64,000 nucleotides of DNA, taken from Actinomycetota bacterium. Lineage in GTDB: Bacteria; Actinomycetota; Acidimicrobiia; Acidimicrobiales; RAAP-2. A model generated the notes under the pieces. It ran no database searches. It was given only the letters and a program-made list of their open reading frames with translations, and had not been told where the DNA came from. The stretch lies in assembly GCA_009699875.1 (NCBI GenBank), contig WLNI01000004.1, positions 62,001-126,000 of the forward strand, written 5' to 3'. Numbering within the stretch: position 1 is the stretch's first letter; the number at the start of each line of letters is the position of its first letter. Positions 1-9,784 of the stretch are shown piece by piece. Position numbers and translations under genes: made by a program.

Positions 1-1
1 T

Positions 2-358
2 GCGGGTCGAGCAGTGGTTCTTGAATTCGCTGCGAGAGCGATAGGGACTCCCTATCAATGGGGCGGAAATGGACCATCAACCTACGACTGCTCTGGTCTG
101 GTGGTCGCTGCGTTTAAAGCGGCAGGACTCGCACTCCCCCGAACGGCTCAAGCGCAGTTCGATAGATTTGCGGCCCTAGAACCCCCAAACATTCCGGGCG
201 ATCTCATTTTCTTCGGTTCGAGCACCGTTGACATAAGCCACGTCGGAATTGAAATTGGAGAAGATTTGATGATTGACGCTCCTCATACCGGAGCATTTGT
301 TCGAATTGAGAATCAGAACTGGTCCGACGTGATTGGCTACGGGAGCCCGAGCAGCTAG
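2..358 (+). CDS. NlpC/P60 family cell-wall hydrolase, C-terminal part (5' end outside window)
   Basis: Papain-like peptidoglycan endopeptidase domain expected to act outside the membrane on peptide cross-links of the cell wall. Counting from the GTG at 14, the catalytic Cys is C26 in YDCSG, the His is H76 in SHVGIEIG, and a third polar residue, H90, lies in DAPH. The domain seems to begin at the very edge (FAARAIGTPYQWGG), and the frame is open to base 2, so any signal peptide or wall-binding domain is upstream of the window. The gene converges on gltD, and the two stop codons share the CTAG at 355-358. The family is secure; the full length and substrate bond are unknown. Confidence 0.88.
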   Translation, partial: AGRAVVLEFAARAIGTPYQWGGNGPSTYDCSGLVVAAFKAAGLALPRTAQAQFDRFAALEPPNIPGDLIFFGSSTVDISHVGIEIGEDLMIDAPHTGAFVRIENQNWSDVIGYGSPSS

Positions 359-1866
359 CGGAGAGCACTCTGGCCGGGCGTGAGTGGTACCGGTAAGTCG
401 CTGTGACCCATCAAGAATGTATCAACCGCTCCTGCAGCTGATCTGCCTTCGGCGATAGCCCAGACAATCAAACTCTGACCTCGGGTCATGTCCCCACAAA
501 CGAAGACTTTGTCGTGCGATGTCTTCCACGTTTCGTCACATGCCACATTTCCTCGAGGATCGAGGTTCAGGGCAAGTTCTGAAACAAGCGTCCCTTGCTC
601 TGGGCCGGTGAAGCCCATCGCCAACAAGACAAGGTCAGCAGGAACATCGACGACACTGTGCTCATCGCCCTCGCTCCCAGCAGAGCGATACCGAAGCGTG
701 ATGACGTTCCCGTCGGCGTCTCCCAGTAACTCTGAGGTCGCTACTTCAAAGAGCCGATCTCCGCCCTCTTCGTGAGCTGACGATGTTCTCAGTACCGTTG
801 GCCAGGTGGGCCAGGGATTCTCGGCTGCTCGGACTTCGGGAGGAGCCGCCATGATCTCTAGCTGTGTCACCGAAGATGCACCCTGGCGATGGGCTGTGCC
901 GAGGCAGTCAGCTCCTGTGTCTCCTCCGCCGATGATGATGACGTGCTTTCCGCGAGCATCAATGACTGGAGCTGCCAACGAGCGTTCCTGCACAAGATTC
1001 GATGGTTTCAGGTAGTCCATGGCAAAGTGAACGCCAGTGAGCTCGCGACCCGACACGTTGAGATCCCGTGGGATAGTCGAGCCACAGGCAAGAACAATTG
1101 CGTCAAAGGTAGACGTGAGCTGCTCTGCAGGAATGACCGTCACTGAATCGGCATTTGGTGAACTCGGCCCACGTTCTTGCCATGGTTCATGAGTATCTCG
1201 AATGTCAGATGAGGATCCGATCAAAGTCGAACACTCAAAGACCACTCCTTCGTCGACAAGCTGTTCGAGGCGACGATCAAGAACAGACTTTTCCATCTTG
1301 AACTCGGGAATCCCATAGCGTAAGAGTCCTCCAGGCTTTTGACCTCGTTCAAACACCACCACGTCGTGTCCAGCTCGAGTGAGTTGCTGTGCGGCTGCCA
1401 AACCAGCAGGCCCAGAACCGACAACGGCAACACGCTTCCCTGTTTTTACGCTTGGACGAATGGGCTTGACCCACCCCTCTTCCCAGGCGCGTTCAATAAT
1501 CTCGTACTCAATGCGCTCAATCGCGACAGGATCAGCATTGATGCCGAGGACGCAACTACCTTCGCATGGAGCAGGACAGAGCCGACCGGTGAATTCCGGG
1601 AAGTTATTCGTGGCGTGGAGCCGTTCGATTGCGGCTGACCAATCATCTCGGTACACCAGGTCATTCCATTCGGGGATCAGATTCCCAAGTGGGCATCCTT
1701 CATGGCAGAACGCAATACCGCAATCCATGCAACGAGCGCCCTGCTCGGCGGCCTCATCATGACTGAACGGTTCATAGACTTCCTTCCAATCCCGGATACG
1801 AACTGGGACGGGCCTTCTCCGGGGTAAGTGGCGATCAAAATCCAAGAAACCAGTGGTCTTACCCAT
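355..1866 (-). CDS. gltD: Glutamate synthase (NADPH) small subunit
   Basis: 503 aa, the usual size for GltD. It passes electrons from NADPH through FAD and iron-sulfur clusters to the large subunit, which makes glutamate from 2-oxoglutarate and glutamine. The N-terminal cluster ligands are visible: C46, C49, C54, C58 (CMDCG...CHEGC) and C97, C101, C105 (CPAPCEGSC). An FAD-binding [10 protein letters not shown] follows at about 150 and an NADPH-binding GGGDTGAD near 315. The start ATG at 1866 overlaps the gltB stop by 8 bases, so the two are translationally coupled in the order gltB-gltD. Nothing is missing or unusual. Confidence 0.97.
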   Translation of the reverse strand: MGKTTGFLDFDRHLPRRRPVPVRIRDWKEVYEPFSHDEAAEQGARCMDCGIAFCHEGCPLGNLIPEWNDLVYRDDWSAAIERLHATNNFPEFTGRLCPAPCEGSCVLGINADPVAIERIEYEIIERAWEEGWVKPIRPSVKTGKRVAVVGSGPAGLAAAQQLTRAGHDVVVFERGQKPGGLLRYGIPEFKMEKSVLDRRLEQLVDEGVVFECSTLIGSSSDIRDTHEPWQERGPSSPNADSVTVIPAEQLTSTFDAIVLACGSTIPRDLNVSGRELTGVHFAMDYLKPSNLVQERSLAAPVIDARGKHVIIIGGGDTGADCLGTAHRQGASSVTQLEIMAAPPEVRAAENPWPTWPTVLRTSSAHEEGGDRLFEVATSELLGDADGNVITLRYRSAGSEGDEHSVVDVPADLVLLAMGFTGPEQGTLVSELALNLDPRGNVACDETWKTSHDKVFVCGDMTRGQSLIVWAIAEGRSAAGAVDTFLMGHSDLPVPLTPGQSALR

Positions 1867-4800
1867 GAGAGACCTCCATCACCGCTTCATCAATAGATCG
1901 ACCATCGCGTTCGGCGGCTCGAGTTGCCTCGAGGATTCTCCGGTAGTCGCGGGGCATCACTTTGACAAAGTGTGAGGCCATTTCAGAGCCTTGAGAAAGA
2001 ATCTCTTGAGCGACAGGCGATTCGGTGTCAACAACATATCTAGCGAGAAGCGACGACAACCACTCCGTATCCTCATCGTCAAGCGGTTCGAGGTCGACCA
2101 TCTCTGGATTGACGTTCGCGTCAAACGAGCCATCTTTGTTGTAGACGAAGGCTATTCCGCCTGACATCCCAGCGCCAAAGTTGCGACCAGTCGACCCTAA
2201 AACAACAACGCGTCCTCCAGTCATGTACTCGCATCCATGGTCACCGATACCTTCAACAACGGCGGTTGCTCCCGAGTTTCGAACGCAGAATCTCTCCCCA
2301 ACCTTGCCACGAAGGAAGAGCTCTCCATCAGTTGCCCCATACAAGATGACGTTGCCCGCAATGATTTGGTCTTCCGCCGAGAATGGAGCGTTGACGTCAG
2401 GCCTCACGATGAGGCGCCCTCCAGAAAGACCCTTCCCGACATAGTCGTTCGCGTCTCCAAGCAACGTCAAGGTGACGCCACGGGGAACGAACGCTCCAAA
2501 ACTCTGACCAGCCGAGCCGGTAAAGGTGACAGCGAGCGTGTTCGGCTCGAGTCCACGAGCGCCGAACCGCTTCGTTATCTCGTAGCCAGTTAAGGTGCCA
2601 ACAGTCCGATCACGATTTGTGATCGGAAGCTCCAAGTGAACAGGCGTCCCATGCTCCAGGAGATCACCGATTTGAGGAATGATTCTCTGATCGAGCGCCT
2701 TTTCGAGACCATGGTCTTGCGCTATGAGGGCTCGAGTGGGTACGCCATCGAGTGAGGACGGAGCTCCGAGCAGTGGGGTGAGATCCAGACCATAGCGCTT
2801 CCAGTGGTCAATAGCGCGTGCTGCATCAAGTAAATCGATACGGCCGATTGCGTCGTCAAGTGAAGTCAAGCCCAGAGAGGCGAGAATCTCTCGAACTTCT
2901 TCGGCTATGTATTCGAAGAATGTCTCAACAAATTCAGGTGTCCCCGAATAGCGAGCTCGTAGCTCTGGGTTTTGAGTTGCAATGCCCACGGGACAGGTAT
3001 CGAGGTGGCAGACCCGCATCATGACGCATCCTGAAACCACCAACGGAGCACTAGCGAATCCATACTCTTCGGCCCCAAGTAGTGCGGCGATGACGACATC
3101 TCGACCGGTCTTCATTTGCCCATCAACCTGGACGACGATTCTGTCGCGCAGACCATTCATCATCAGGGTCTGTTGGGTTTCTGCGAGGCCGAGTTCCCAC
3201 GGCGCTCCAGCATGTTTGAGAGAGGTCAGCGGTGCCGCTCCAGTACCACCGTCAGCGCCAGAGATCAGAACCACATCAGAGTGAGCTTTCGCAACACCTG
3301 CAGCCACCGTGCCAACGCCAACTTGAGCGACCAGTTTGACGTGAACTCGAGCTGTTGGATTCGCTGATTTGAGGTCATGGATAAGTTGCGCGATGTCCTC
3401 AATGGAATAGATGTCGTGGTGAGGTGGTGGTGAAATCAATCCCACTCCTGGGGTGGAGTGCCGAGTTTTAGCAATCCACGGTGTCACTTTATGGCCAGGG
3501 AGTTGTCCACCCTCGCCTGGTTTGGCCCCTTGTGCGATCTTGATCTGAATATCGTCAGCGTTCACGAGATACTCACTCGTCACGCCGAAACGACCTGACG
3601 CAACCTGCTTGATGGCACTGCGCCGAGAATCGCCGTTCTCGTCAGGAGTAAAGCGCTCGACGTCTTCGCCACCTTCTCCAGTGTTGGACTTTCCTCCTAA
3701 GCGATTCATCGCTATCGCCAGCGTCTCATGAGCCTCGCCCGATATTGATCCGTAGGACATTGCGCCGGTGGAGAAGCGCTTCACAATCTTCGAAATTGGC
3801 TCGACGTCGTCGATCGAGACCGTCGGAGAGGAATCTACCCTCAAGGACAAGAGACCACGAAGGGTTGATCCAATCTCCGCCTGCTCATTCACAAGAGTGG
3901 TGTACTCCTTGAAAATGTCGTAGCGCTTTGACCGGGTCGCATGTTGGAGCTTGAAGACGGTTTTTGGATTGAAAAGGTGCAACTCTCCTTCTCGCCGCCA
4001 TTGGTACTCTCCCCCAACTTCGAGCTCTCGATGCGCTCGCTCGGTGGGTCGCTCCAGATAGGCCTCATGGTGACGTTCAATTACCTCACCAGCAATCACG
4101 TCGAGACCCGCACCGCCAAGTCTGCTTGTCGTGCCAGTGAAGTACTGATCGATCACGGCTGGGTCCAAGCCAATACATTCGAATATCTGTGCGCCGGTAT
4201 ACGACGCGACCGTCGACACGCCCATTTTGGACATCACCTTCAAGATTCCTTTGCTCGCTGATTTCGCGTAGTTAAGACGTGCTTGACGAGGGCTGATTCC
4301 TTCAAGAAGACCGGTGGCAATCAGGTCATCAATACTTTCGAGGGCCAAATAGGGGTTCACGGCCGCTGCCCCGAATCCAATCAGAAGTGCGGCATGGTGA
4401 ATCTCTCGAGCGTCACCGCTCTCTACGACAAGGCCAACTTGAGTCCTGGTCTTTTCTCTCACGAGGTGTTGATGGACAGCAGCGGTCAGAAGAAGCGACG
4501 GGATAGGCAAAAGCTCTTCTGTAGAGTTCCGATCCGACAGGACAATAATGTTGGCCCCATCTCGGATGGCTTCAGAGACCCGTTCGAAGATCCCCTCGAG
4601 TGCCTGTTGCAACATTTCCCCTGCAGACTCCCCGTCTCGTGGTTGGTGGAACAGACCATCAACGGCAAAAGCTTTGAATCCAGGCGTCTCCCCATGTTCA
4701 TTCACATAGAGCAATTTGGCGAGATCATCTCGGTCAATCACAGGACGTTTAAGGAGAATTTGATGACAACTCTCGGCAGTTGGGTCCAACACATTGCGTT

Positions 4801-6427
4801 CTGGTCCGACTTTTCCAGCCATTGAGGTCACCAGTTCCTCTCGAATGGCATCAAGTGGCGGGTTAGTTACTTGAGCGAACAGTTGAGTGAAGTAGTCGTA
4901 GAGCAAACGTGGCCGCTCCGAGAGGATGGCCAAGGGCGTATCAGAACCCATAGACCCAATGGGTTCAGCGCCAGTCTTGGCCATTGGACCAACAATGATC
5001 CGAAGTTCTTCGTTTGTGTAGCCAAAGAGTTGCTGATGTGAAACGACGCTGGCGTGCTGTGGTGTCAACATCTTTCGTTCAGGCAGGTCATCGATCGACA
5101 GCAGATTCTGGTCAATCCATTCCTGATAGGGATACTCGGCAGCCAATTCTGATTTGATCTCTAAATCTTCAACGATTCGTCCGAGCGAGGTATCGACCAG
5201 GAACATTCTCCCTGGCTCAAGTCGACCTTTCTCGATCACGTGAGCTGGGTCTATGTCGAGCACACCAACTTCGCTGGCAAAGATCACGCGCCGATCATCA
5301 GTCACCCAATATCGGGCCGGACGAAGGCCATTTCGATCAAGGACCGCACCGATAACAGTTCCGTCAGTGAAGGCGACATTGGCGGGCCCATCCCACGGCT
5401 CCATCAAGCAAGAGTGAAATTCATAAAAGGCTCGTCGATCTGGATCCATCGACGTGTGGTTTTCCCATGCCTCAGGAATCATCATGAGAACAGAGTGTGC
5501 GAGTGAGCGACCACCAAGGTGAAGAACTTCCAGGACCTCATCAAACGACGCCGAGTCGCTCGCGCCGGGTGTACAAATTGGGAAGATCCGATTAATGTCG
5601 CCACTGAAATGAGGAGACGACAAAAGCGCTTCCCTTGCCCGCATCCAGTTCCTATTGCCCTGCACCGTATTGATTTCCCCGTTATGGGCGATCAAACGAT
5701 AGGGGTGGGCTAACTCCCAACTTGGGAAGGTATTAGTTGAGAAACGCGAGTGGACTAAGCCCAATGCTGATTCGAAGAGCGGATCTGAGAGGTCCAAGAA
5801 GTACTGTCGCAACTGCTCGGTCGTCAACATGCCCTTGTACACCATGGTTCGAGAGGAGAGCGAGGGCAGGTACACGCCATCGGTCTCATGCTCGATTCGT
5901 TTCCGGAAGGGATAGAGCGCTCTGTCAAGCTCCAGTCCAGATAACTGACGTGACGAGTCGCTCGACGCTATAAACACTTGCTCGATGAGGGGCTCGGCAT
6001 TGCGTGCCGTCGTTCCAAGCGTTGATCCATCTCGTGGTACTTCTCGCCACGCCACAATCTCAAGCTGTTCTTGGCGTGCCACTTCTTCGAACATCGAGTG
6101 CACACGTGCGCTTTCATCCTTACCGCCATGGACGAAGACAAGGCCAGTGCCGTACATGCCAGGCTCCGGCAGCTGCGCGCCAAGCTCTGAACGCAGGAAT
6201 GCGTCAGGGATTTGAACGAGGATTCCTGCTCCGTCTCCTGTGGATGGTTCCGCTCCAGAGGCTCCCCTATGGGCCAGGTTTTCCAGCACTGTCAGCGAAT
6301 CGGAGACAATTTTGTGACTTTTAACGCCGTCAAGGTTGGCGACAAGACCAACGCCACAGGCATCGTGTTCAAATCGCGCGTCGTAGAGACCGCTCTGAAC
6401 GGGATTGCTGGTGCGAGGTTGCGTCAT
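1859..6427 (-). CDS. gltB: Glutamate synthase large subunit
   Basis: 1522 aa from the ATG at 6427. I prefer this start to the in-frame one 32 codons upstream because an AAAGGATT ribosome site precedes it and it places the glutamine-amidotransferase nucleophile at C24 (HDACGVG), after a short propeptide as usual in GltB. Order of domains: class II glutaminase, central domain, FMN-binding synthase domain, and the C-terminal GXGXG beta-helix ([17 protein letters not shown]). The 3Fe-4S ligands are seen as [12 protein letters not shown] (C-x5-C-x4-C). Together with gltD it forms the main ammonia-assimilation route with glutamine synthetase, which is not in this window. Confidence 0.97.
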   Translation of the reverse strand: MTQPRTSNPVQSGLYDARFEHDACGVGLVANLDGVKSHKIVSDSLTVLENLAHRGASGAEPSTGDGAGILVQIPDAFLRSELGAQLPEPGMYGTGLVFVHGGKDESARVHSMFEEVARQEQLEIVAWREVPRDGSTLGTTARNAEPLIEQVFIASSDSSRQLSGLELDRALYPFRKRIEHETDGVYLPSLSSRTMVYKGMLTTEQLRQYFLDLSDPLFESALGLVHSRFSTNTFPSWELAHPYRLIAHNGEINTVQGNRNWMRAREALLSSPHFSGDINRIFPICTPGASDSASFDEVLEVLHLGGRSLAHSVLMMIPEAWENHTSMDPDRRAFYEFHSCLMEPWDGPANVAFTDGTVIGAVLDRNGLRPARYWVTDDRRVIFASEVGVLDIDPAHVIEKGRLEPGRMFLVDTSLGRIVEDLEIKSELAAEYPYQEWIDQNLLSIDDLPERKMLTPQHASVVSHQQLFGYTNEELRIIVGPMAKTGAEPIGSMGSDTPLAILSERPRLLYDYFTQLFAQVTNPPLDAIREELVTSMAGKVGPERNVLDPTAESCHQILLKRPVIDRDDLAKLLYVNEHGETPGFKAFAVDGLFHQPRDGESAGEMLQQALEGIFERVSEAIRDGANIIVLSDRNSTEELLPIPSLLLTAAVHQHLVREKTRTQVGLVVESGDAREIHHAALLIGFGAAAVNPYLALESIDDLIATGLLEGISPRQARLNYAKSASKGILKVMSKMGVSTVASYTGAQIFECIGLDPAVIDQYFTGTTSRLGGAGLDVIAGEVIERHHEAYLERPTERAHRELEVGGEYQWRREGELHLFNPKTVFKLQHATRSKRYDIFKEYTTLVNEQAEIGSTLRGLLSLRVDSSPTVSIDDVEPISKIVKRFSTGAMSYGSISGEAHETLAIAMNRLGGKSNTGEGGEDVERFTPDENGDSRRSAIKQVASGRFGVTSEYLVNADDIQIKIAQGAKPGEGGQLPGHKVTPWIAKTRHSTPGVGLISPPPHHDIYSIEDIAQLIHDLKSANPTARVHVKLVAQVGVGTVAAGVAKAHSDVVLISGADGGTGAAPLTSLKHAGAPWELGLAETQQTLMMNGLRDRIVVQVDGQMKTGRDVVIAALLGAEEYGFASAPLVVSGCVMMRVCHLDTCPVGIATQNPELRARYSGTPEFVETFFEYIAEEVREILASLGLTSLDDAIGRIDLLDAARAIDHWKRYGLDLTPLLGAPSSLDGVPTRALIAQDHGLEKALDQRIIPQIGDLLEHGTPVHLELPITNRDRTVGTLTGYEITKRFGARGLEPNTLAVTFTGSAGQSFGAFVPRGVTLTLLGDANDYVGKGLSGGRLIVRPDVNAPFSAEDQIIAGNVILYGATDGELFLRGKVGERFCVRNSGATAVVEGIGDHGCEYMTGGRVVVLGSTGRNFGAGMSGGIAFVYNKDGSFDANVNPEMVDLEPLDDEDTEWLSSLLARYVVDTESPVAQEILSQGSEMASHFVKVMPRDYRRILEATRAAERDGRSIDEAVMEVSHG

Positions 6428-6538
6428 TACAATCCTTTCGGGCTCAGGTCTGGACTTCTCCAGATGTCGTCTCACGTTGGTAACAGCTGACTGGGACGAC
6501 GTTGGCCCGACTACAGCCCCCATACTCTATCAGCCGTT

Positions 6539-6566
6539 TTGAGGGTCAATGCAACGAACCTACGAT
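6539..6566 (+). promoter_or_regulatory. Likely promoter of thiO
   Basis: TTGAGG at 6539-6544 and TACGAT at 6561-6566 with a 16-base spacer. The predicted transcript would start near 6573, leaving a leader of about 29 bases before the GTG. The complement of 6543-6548 reads TTGACC and could serve as a -35 box for the divergent gltB, so the two promoters would overlap. I see no TPP riboswitch signature (no CTGAGA or related core) in this 174-base gap. Confidence 0.45.
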
Positions 6567-6601
6567 GAAGAGGTGTTCAGCCAACCGGGACAAACCAGCC
6601 A

Positions 6602-7723
6602 GTGAGTAGTGACTCTGACCTGCTGGTGCTCGGTGGAGGGGCCATAGGACTCACTGTGGCGTGGAGGGCATCGCTCTCTGGACTCACCGTCACGTTGATC
6701 GATCCGACACCAGGTTCGGGGGCAATGTGGGCCGCTGCGGGAATGCTCGCATCGGCAGCGGAATCTCACTTTGGAGAAGAACATCACGTGGCACTGCTGA
6801 GTGCGGCCTCTGATCGTTGGATCTCATTTTCTCGAGAACTTGAAGGCGACACAGGGCTCAATATTGGCTACGAACAAAATGGAACGCTGCTCGTCGGCCT
6901 TGATCGAGGAGACCGCCTCGAGATCGAACGGTCAGTTGAGTTCCAACGCTCACTTGGCCACAACGTCGCTGACGTCGACCTCGAGAATCTCTCAGAGGTA
7001 GAGCCGGCGCTCCTCAGCACCATCAGCGTTGCCAAACAACTGCACAATGATCACCATGTCGATCCAAGAGCACTCGGGCGAGCCCTCCTTGCTGCGCTCG
7101 AGTTGAACAATGTCTCATTGCGTACCTCTCCGGCCGATTCCCTGACGCAGTCTGCGTTAGGAGTTGAGGTGACGCTTGGAGATGGCTCGGTGATACGTGG
7201 CGACAAAGCAGTTGTCACCATGGGAGCGCACACCAATTTTCTAGAAACGGCAAACCCCCTCCCTCAAATTCGCCCTGTCAAGGGCCACATTCTTCGACTT
7301 CAAGGACCGGTGCTCTTGAAGCACACGATCCGGGGGCTTGTCCATGGACGGAGCGTCTACCTCGTTCAACGGAAAACGGGAGAGATTGTTCTCGGTGCCA
7401 CTGTCGAAGAGAAAGGATTCGATCGAACCGTACGGGCCGGAGAGGTGTTCCGGCTTCTCGATGATGCTCGACGAATTATTCCCGGAGTCGATGAGTTGGA
7501 ACTTGTTGAGACAAGTGTCGGTCTTCGACCTGGTTCCCATGACAATGCCCCTGTTGTTGAATGGGCTGAAGAAGGACGTGTCCTGGTAGCCACTGGACAT
7601 TACCGAAACGGCATTCTCCTGGCACCACTCACCGCAGACCTTGTCGTTGACATGCTCCAAGACAGACCCTCAATTCACCAGGAACTCTTCGTGTCGGCTC
7701 ATAGTCACCACAGATCATCATGA
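6602..7723 (+). CDS. thiO: Glycine oxidase ThiO
   Basis: 373 aa FAD-dependent amine oxidase of the D-amino-acid oxidase (DAO) fold. It oxidises glycine to the imine used for the thiazole ring of thiamine. The N-terminal dinucleotide-binding motif GGGAIGLTVAW is at about 10-20, and the C-terminal FAD segment ATGHYRNGILLAPLTADLV is typical of ThiO. The start is GTG. The stop codon overlaps the thiS start (ATGA, 4 bases), which strongly supports the ThiO assignment over a general amino-acid oxidase. No thiG, thiF or thiC gene follows, so the rest of the pathway must be elsewhere. Confidence 0.93.
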   Translation: MSSDSDLLVLGGGAIGLTVAWRASLSGLTVTLIDPTPGSGAMWAAAGMLASAAESHFGEEHHVALLSAASDRWISFSRELEGDTGLNIGYEQNGTLLVGLDRGDRLEIERSVEFQRSLGHNVADVDLENLSEVEPALLSTISVAKQLHNDHHVDPRALGRALLAALELNNVSLRTSPADSLTQSALGVEVTLGDGSVIRGDKAVVTMGAHTNFLETANPLPQIRPVKGHILRLQGPVLLKHTIRGLVHGRSVYLVQRKTGEIVLGATVEEKGFDRTVRAGEVFRLLDDARRIIPGVDELELVETSVGLRPGSHDNAPVVEWAEEGRVLVATGHYRNGILLAPLTADLVVDMLQDRPSIHQELFVSAHSHHRSS

Positions 7724-7923
7724 TTGAAATCACGCTGAATGGAGTTGTCACTTCTCTTCCCACCAATTCACATATTGAAGCCGTGGTGAAGATGGTTGCA
7801 CCATCTCCTAGAGGCATCGCCGTCGCCCTGAATGGCGAGGTGGTATCCCGATCACTATGGGGTTCAACGAGCTGTCAGGCAGGAGACGTCATAGAAATTG
7901 TGACCGCTGCTGCCGGAGGGTAG
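7720..7923 (+). CDS. thiS: Sulfur carrier protein ThiS
   Basis: 67 aa ubiquitin-fold protein ending in the Gly-Gly needed for adenylation and thiocarboxylate formation (TAAAGG at the C terminus). It donates sulfur for thiazole synthesis. Length and the ISxxxxVVSRSLW-type central segment fit the family. It overlaps thiO by 4 bases and is transcribed with it. The partner thiazole synthase ThiG normally follows thiS, but here a small unrelated ORF and a membrane protein follow instead. Confidence 0.93.
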   Translation: MIEITLNGVVTSLPTNSHIEAVVKMVAPSPRGIAVALNGEVVSRSLWGSTSCQAGDVIEIVTAAAGG

Positions 7924-7942
7924 CGAAGCATCTAAGGATCGC

Positions 7943-7948
7943 TAAGGT
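7943..7948 (+). promoter_or_regulatory. -10 box (TAAGGT), leaderless arrangement for the 52-aa ORF
   Basis: TAAGGT lies 7 bases before the ATG at 7956, so transcription would begin at or next to the start codon. No ribosome site is visible. The box supports both the reality and the chosen start of this small ORF, and would give the downstream membrane protein its own transcript. Confidence 0.5.
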
Positions 7949-7955
7949 TGGGTGC

Positions 7956-8114
7956 ATGACAACTACTGAAGATTTGCTTGCTGCCATCGATCAGCGCATC
8001 CTCGATGCGATCGAAGCCAAAGCAACTGGTGAGACGATCGTGCGACTCGCCGAAGCACGAGCCTGGCTGACAAACCCTGACCAACCTCATGGTGGATCTA
8101 GTCCTACCTCATGA
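7956..8114 (+). CDS. Small protein of unknown function, 52 aa
   Basis: I do not recognise the family. It is mostly helical and charged (EDLLAAIDQRILDAIEAKATG...), with no cysteine, signal peptide or membrane segment. The start is placed at 7956, not 99 bases earlier, because the longer reading would run through the thiS end and because a -10-like TAAGGT sits 7 bases upstream. Its stop overlaps the next start by 4 bases (ATGA), the coupling seen between true genes here. It may assist or regulate the membrane protein that follows, but that is only inference from position. Confidence 0.55.
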   Translation: MTTTEDLLAAIDQRILDAIEAKATGETIVRLAEARAWLTNPDQPHGGSSPTS

Positions 8115-8806
8115 GTGTCCGAACGGACGAAATTAATACGCACGACCCCCCGCAGGTCTCCGAGCGACCTGGATTCCGAGGCTGGTTTCATGTCGTCTCT
8201 TTTTTCATATTCCTCTTGGCCGCGCCAATACTCTTCATTCGATCTCCCTCAGCATGGGATACGGTCGCTATCAGTATCTACGTATTCTCGATTCTTGCCC
8301 TCTTCGGAGTAAGTGCACTCTTTCACCGAGTGCGCTGGAGCGAAACTGGTCGAAGAAAGATGCGACGTCTCGATCACTCCACGATCTTTCTGGCAATTGC
8401 TGGGAGCTACACCGCAGTTGCAGGTTTGGCGCTGAGTGGGTTGTCGCAAACTGTCATTCTGTGTTGGGTATGGACCGGTGCGATTGTCGGTCTTGTGATC
8501 CGACAATGTTGGCTCGATGCTCCGAAGTGGGTTATTGCGATTCCCTACATCGTCGTTGGATGGTCTGCCGTGATCTTTCTTCCCCAACTCCTTCACGCTC
8601 TGGGGTGCTGGGGCTTTGGATGGCTCTTAGCAGGAGGACTGTTTTACACAATTGGCGCTATTGCCTACAGCGCAAAACGCCCGAACCTCGTACCAGGCGT
8701 TTTTGGATATCACGAGGTCTTTCACGCTGGAACCGTGATGGGAGCAGCAAGTCACTACATCGTGATTCTCTACTTCGCACTTCCAATTGCAATAGCGAAT
8801 CACTAA
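8111..8806 (+). CDS. Hemolysin III / PAQR-type membrane protein
   Basis: 231 aa with about seven hydrophobic segments. Family signatures are visible: FHRVRW then RRLDHSTIFLAIAGSYT in the N-terminal half and FGYHEVFHAGTVMGAASHY near the C terminus, supplying the conserved Ser, Asp and His residues thought to bind a metal in the PAQR/YqfA/TrhA family. Bacterial members are inner-membrane proteins linked to membrane energetics or possibly amide hydrolysis; the 'hemolysin' label comes from one Bacillus protein and should not be read as virulence. It is coupled to the 52-aa ORF upstream. Confidence 0.88.
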   Translation: MSVRTDEINTHDPPQVSERPGFRGWFHVVSFFIFLLAAPILFIRSPSAWDTVAISIYVFSILALFGVSALFHRVRWSETGRRKMRRLDHSTIFLAIAGSYTAVAGLALSGLSQTVILCWVWTGAIVGLVIRQCWLDAPKWVIAIPYIVVGWSAVIFLPQLLHALGCWGFGWLLAGGLFYTIGAIAYSAKRPNLVPGVFGYHEVFHAGTVMGAASHYIVILYFALPIAIANH

Positions 8807-8908
8807 GAGGCGCTTCATTCAAGATGATTCTGTCGTTCCAGGAAGCGCAGTGAACGCAATCGGCTAACCTGGCGTTCCGCTCAAAAGAACGAAGTCGTTG
8901 TTGCGAGA

Positions 8909-8986
8909 CGGGCTGTGGCGCAGCTTGGTTAGCGCGCTTGTCTGGGGGACAAGAGGTCCCGGGTTCAAATCCCGGCAGCCCGACCA
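8909..8986 (+). tRNA. tRNA-Pro (anticodon GGG)
   Basis: Full cloverleaf. The acceptor CGGGCTG (8909-8915) pairs with CAGCCCG (8976-8982), with discriminator A and an encoded CCA (8984-8986). The anticodon stem CTTGT/ACAAG encloses loop CTGGGGG with GGG at 8944-8946. The T arm is GGG-TTCAAAT-CCC based. A small inverted repeat CGTTC/GAACG lies just upstream (about 8872-8891). Confidence 0.97.
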
Positions 8987-9029
8987 AATTTGTCAACCTT
9001 GTGCTTTGTGGTTTCAGCCTCCAGAGGTT

Positions 9030-9548
9030 CTAATCAACGCGATGGAGATGTTTCTTGAAGTACGACACGTTCTGCACGTACTGCATCGCCGAAACCTTGA
9101 TGAGCTCTCGGTTTGACCCGCCTTCTTTGATCTTGGCGGGAACCCCAAGTGCGAGCGCATCAGTAGGAACTTCCATGTTCGTAGGAACCACGGCATTCGC
9201 TCCTACCATCGCCCACGAGCAGATATGGGCGTAATGCAACACCACAGATCCAGAACCTACGAGACAATCATCATCGAGAATGCCACCTTCGATGTGGACG
9301 ATGTGGCCAACCACGCAGCGTTCTCCAATCACCGTGGGGAATCCTGGACCACAATGAATCACCGAGCCATCTTGGATCGAAGTCTGTGCTCCAATACTGA
9401 TCGTGCCGTGGTCAGCTCGCAGCACTACTCCTGGCCAAATGGACGCCTCTGGACCCACGGAGACGTCTCCGATGATGACGGCGTCTGGTGAAACATAGGC
9501 GTCAGGGTGAATCGCAGGAACCTTCTGGTCAAGACGATAAATCGGCAT
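9030..9548 (-). CDS. Gamma-carbonic-anhydrase-like hexapeptide-repeat protein
   Basis: 172 aa left-handed beta-helix protein with repeated hexapeptides (IGDVSVGPEASIWPG, IGAQTSIQDGSVIHCG, VGHIVHIEGG, VGANAVV). Of the three zinc histidines of the gamma class, two are in place (H65 in SVIH and H82 in VGH), but the third position, five residues after H82, is Glu (E87), with an extra His at 85. Activity as a carbonic anhydrase is therefore uncertain; the protein may bind metal differently or act as an acyl-transferase-like scaffold. It stands alone, transcribed from a probable leaderless promoter. Confidence 0.85.
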   Translation of the reverse strand: MPIYRLDQKVPAIHPDAYVSPDAVIIGDVSVGPEASIWPGVVLRADHGTISIGAQTSIQDGSVIHCGPGFPTVIGERCVVGHIVHIEGGILDDDCLVGSGSVVLHYAHICSWAMVGANAVVPTNMEVPTDALALGVPAKIKEGGSNRELIKVSAMQYVQNVSYFKKHLHRVD

Positions 9549-9555
9549 GCTGCGT

Positions 9556-9561
9556 AGCCTA
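9556..9561 (-). promoter_or_regulatory. -10 box (TAGGCT), leaderless arrangement for the gamma-CA-like gene
   Basis: On the minus strand TAGGCT is followed by 7 bases and the ATG at 9548. No ribosome binding site fits between them. Confidence 0.5.
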
Positions 9562-9587
9562 CGTTCACCGTAGGACCTTTGTGTTCC

Positions 9588-9782
9588 TTAATGGCTAATC
9601 CAGATAATTCCTTGATAGAGCCGGTAACCGAGATAGATCACCGTGGCGCAAATCATGAGCCAGAACTTCCAGGAGAGGGGCTTTCGCTTTCCGTCGCCAA
9701 GTTCGGTGTCACATCGATCACAATGGCCCTGTTGTGCCTCAGTATCGGTGACTACTCTGTCGCACGTGTCACACCAGGCCAC
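9588..9782 (-). CDS. Small zinc-ribbon membrane protein, 64 aa
   Basis: The first 25 residues carry two CxxC knuckles (CDTC at about 4-7 and CDRC at about 21-24) of a zinc ribbon. One hydrophobic segment follows (FWLMICATVIYLGYRLYQG, about 40-58). The protein would be anchored in the membrane with the zinc ribbon in the cytoplasm. It starts only 2 bases after the der stop, so it is the last gene of the DUF512-der unit. Function unknown. The arrangement of cysteines and the tight coupling support a real gene rather than a chance ORF. Confidence 0.75.
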   Translation of the reverse strand: MAWCDTCDRVVTDTEAQQGHCDRCDTELGDGKRKPLSWKFWLMICATVIYLGYRLYQGIIWISH

Positions 9783-9784
9783 TG

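Noticed and set aside
6428-6601. TPP riboswitch before thiO
   Set aside because: The expected CTGAGA and the second conserved half are not found on either strand in the gap.
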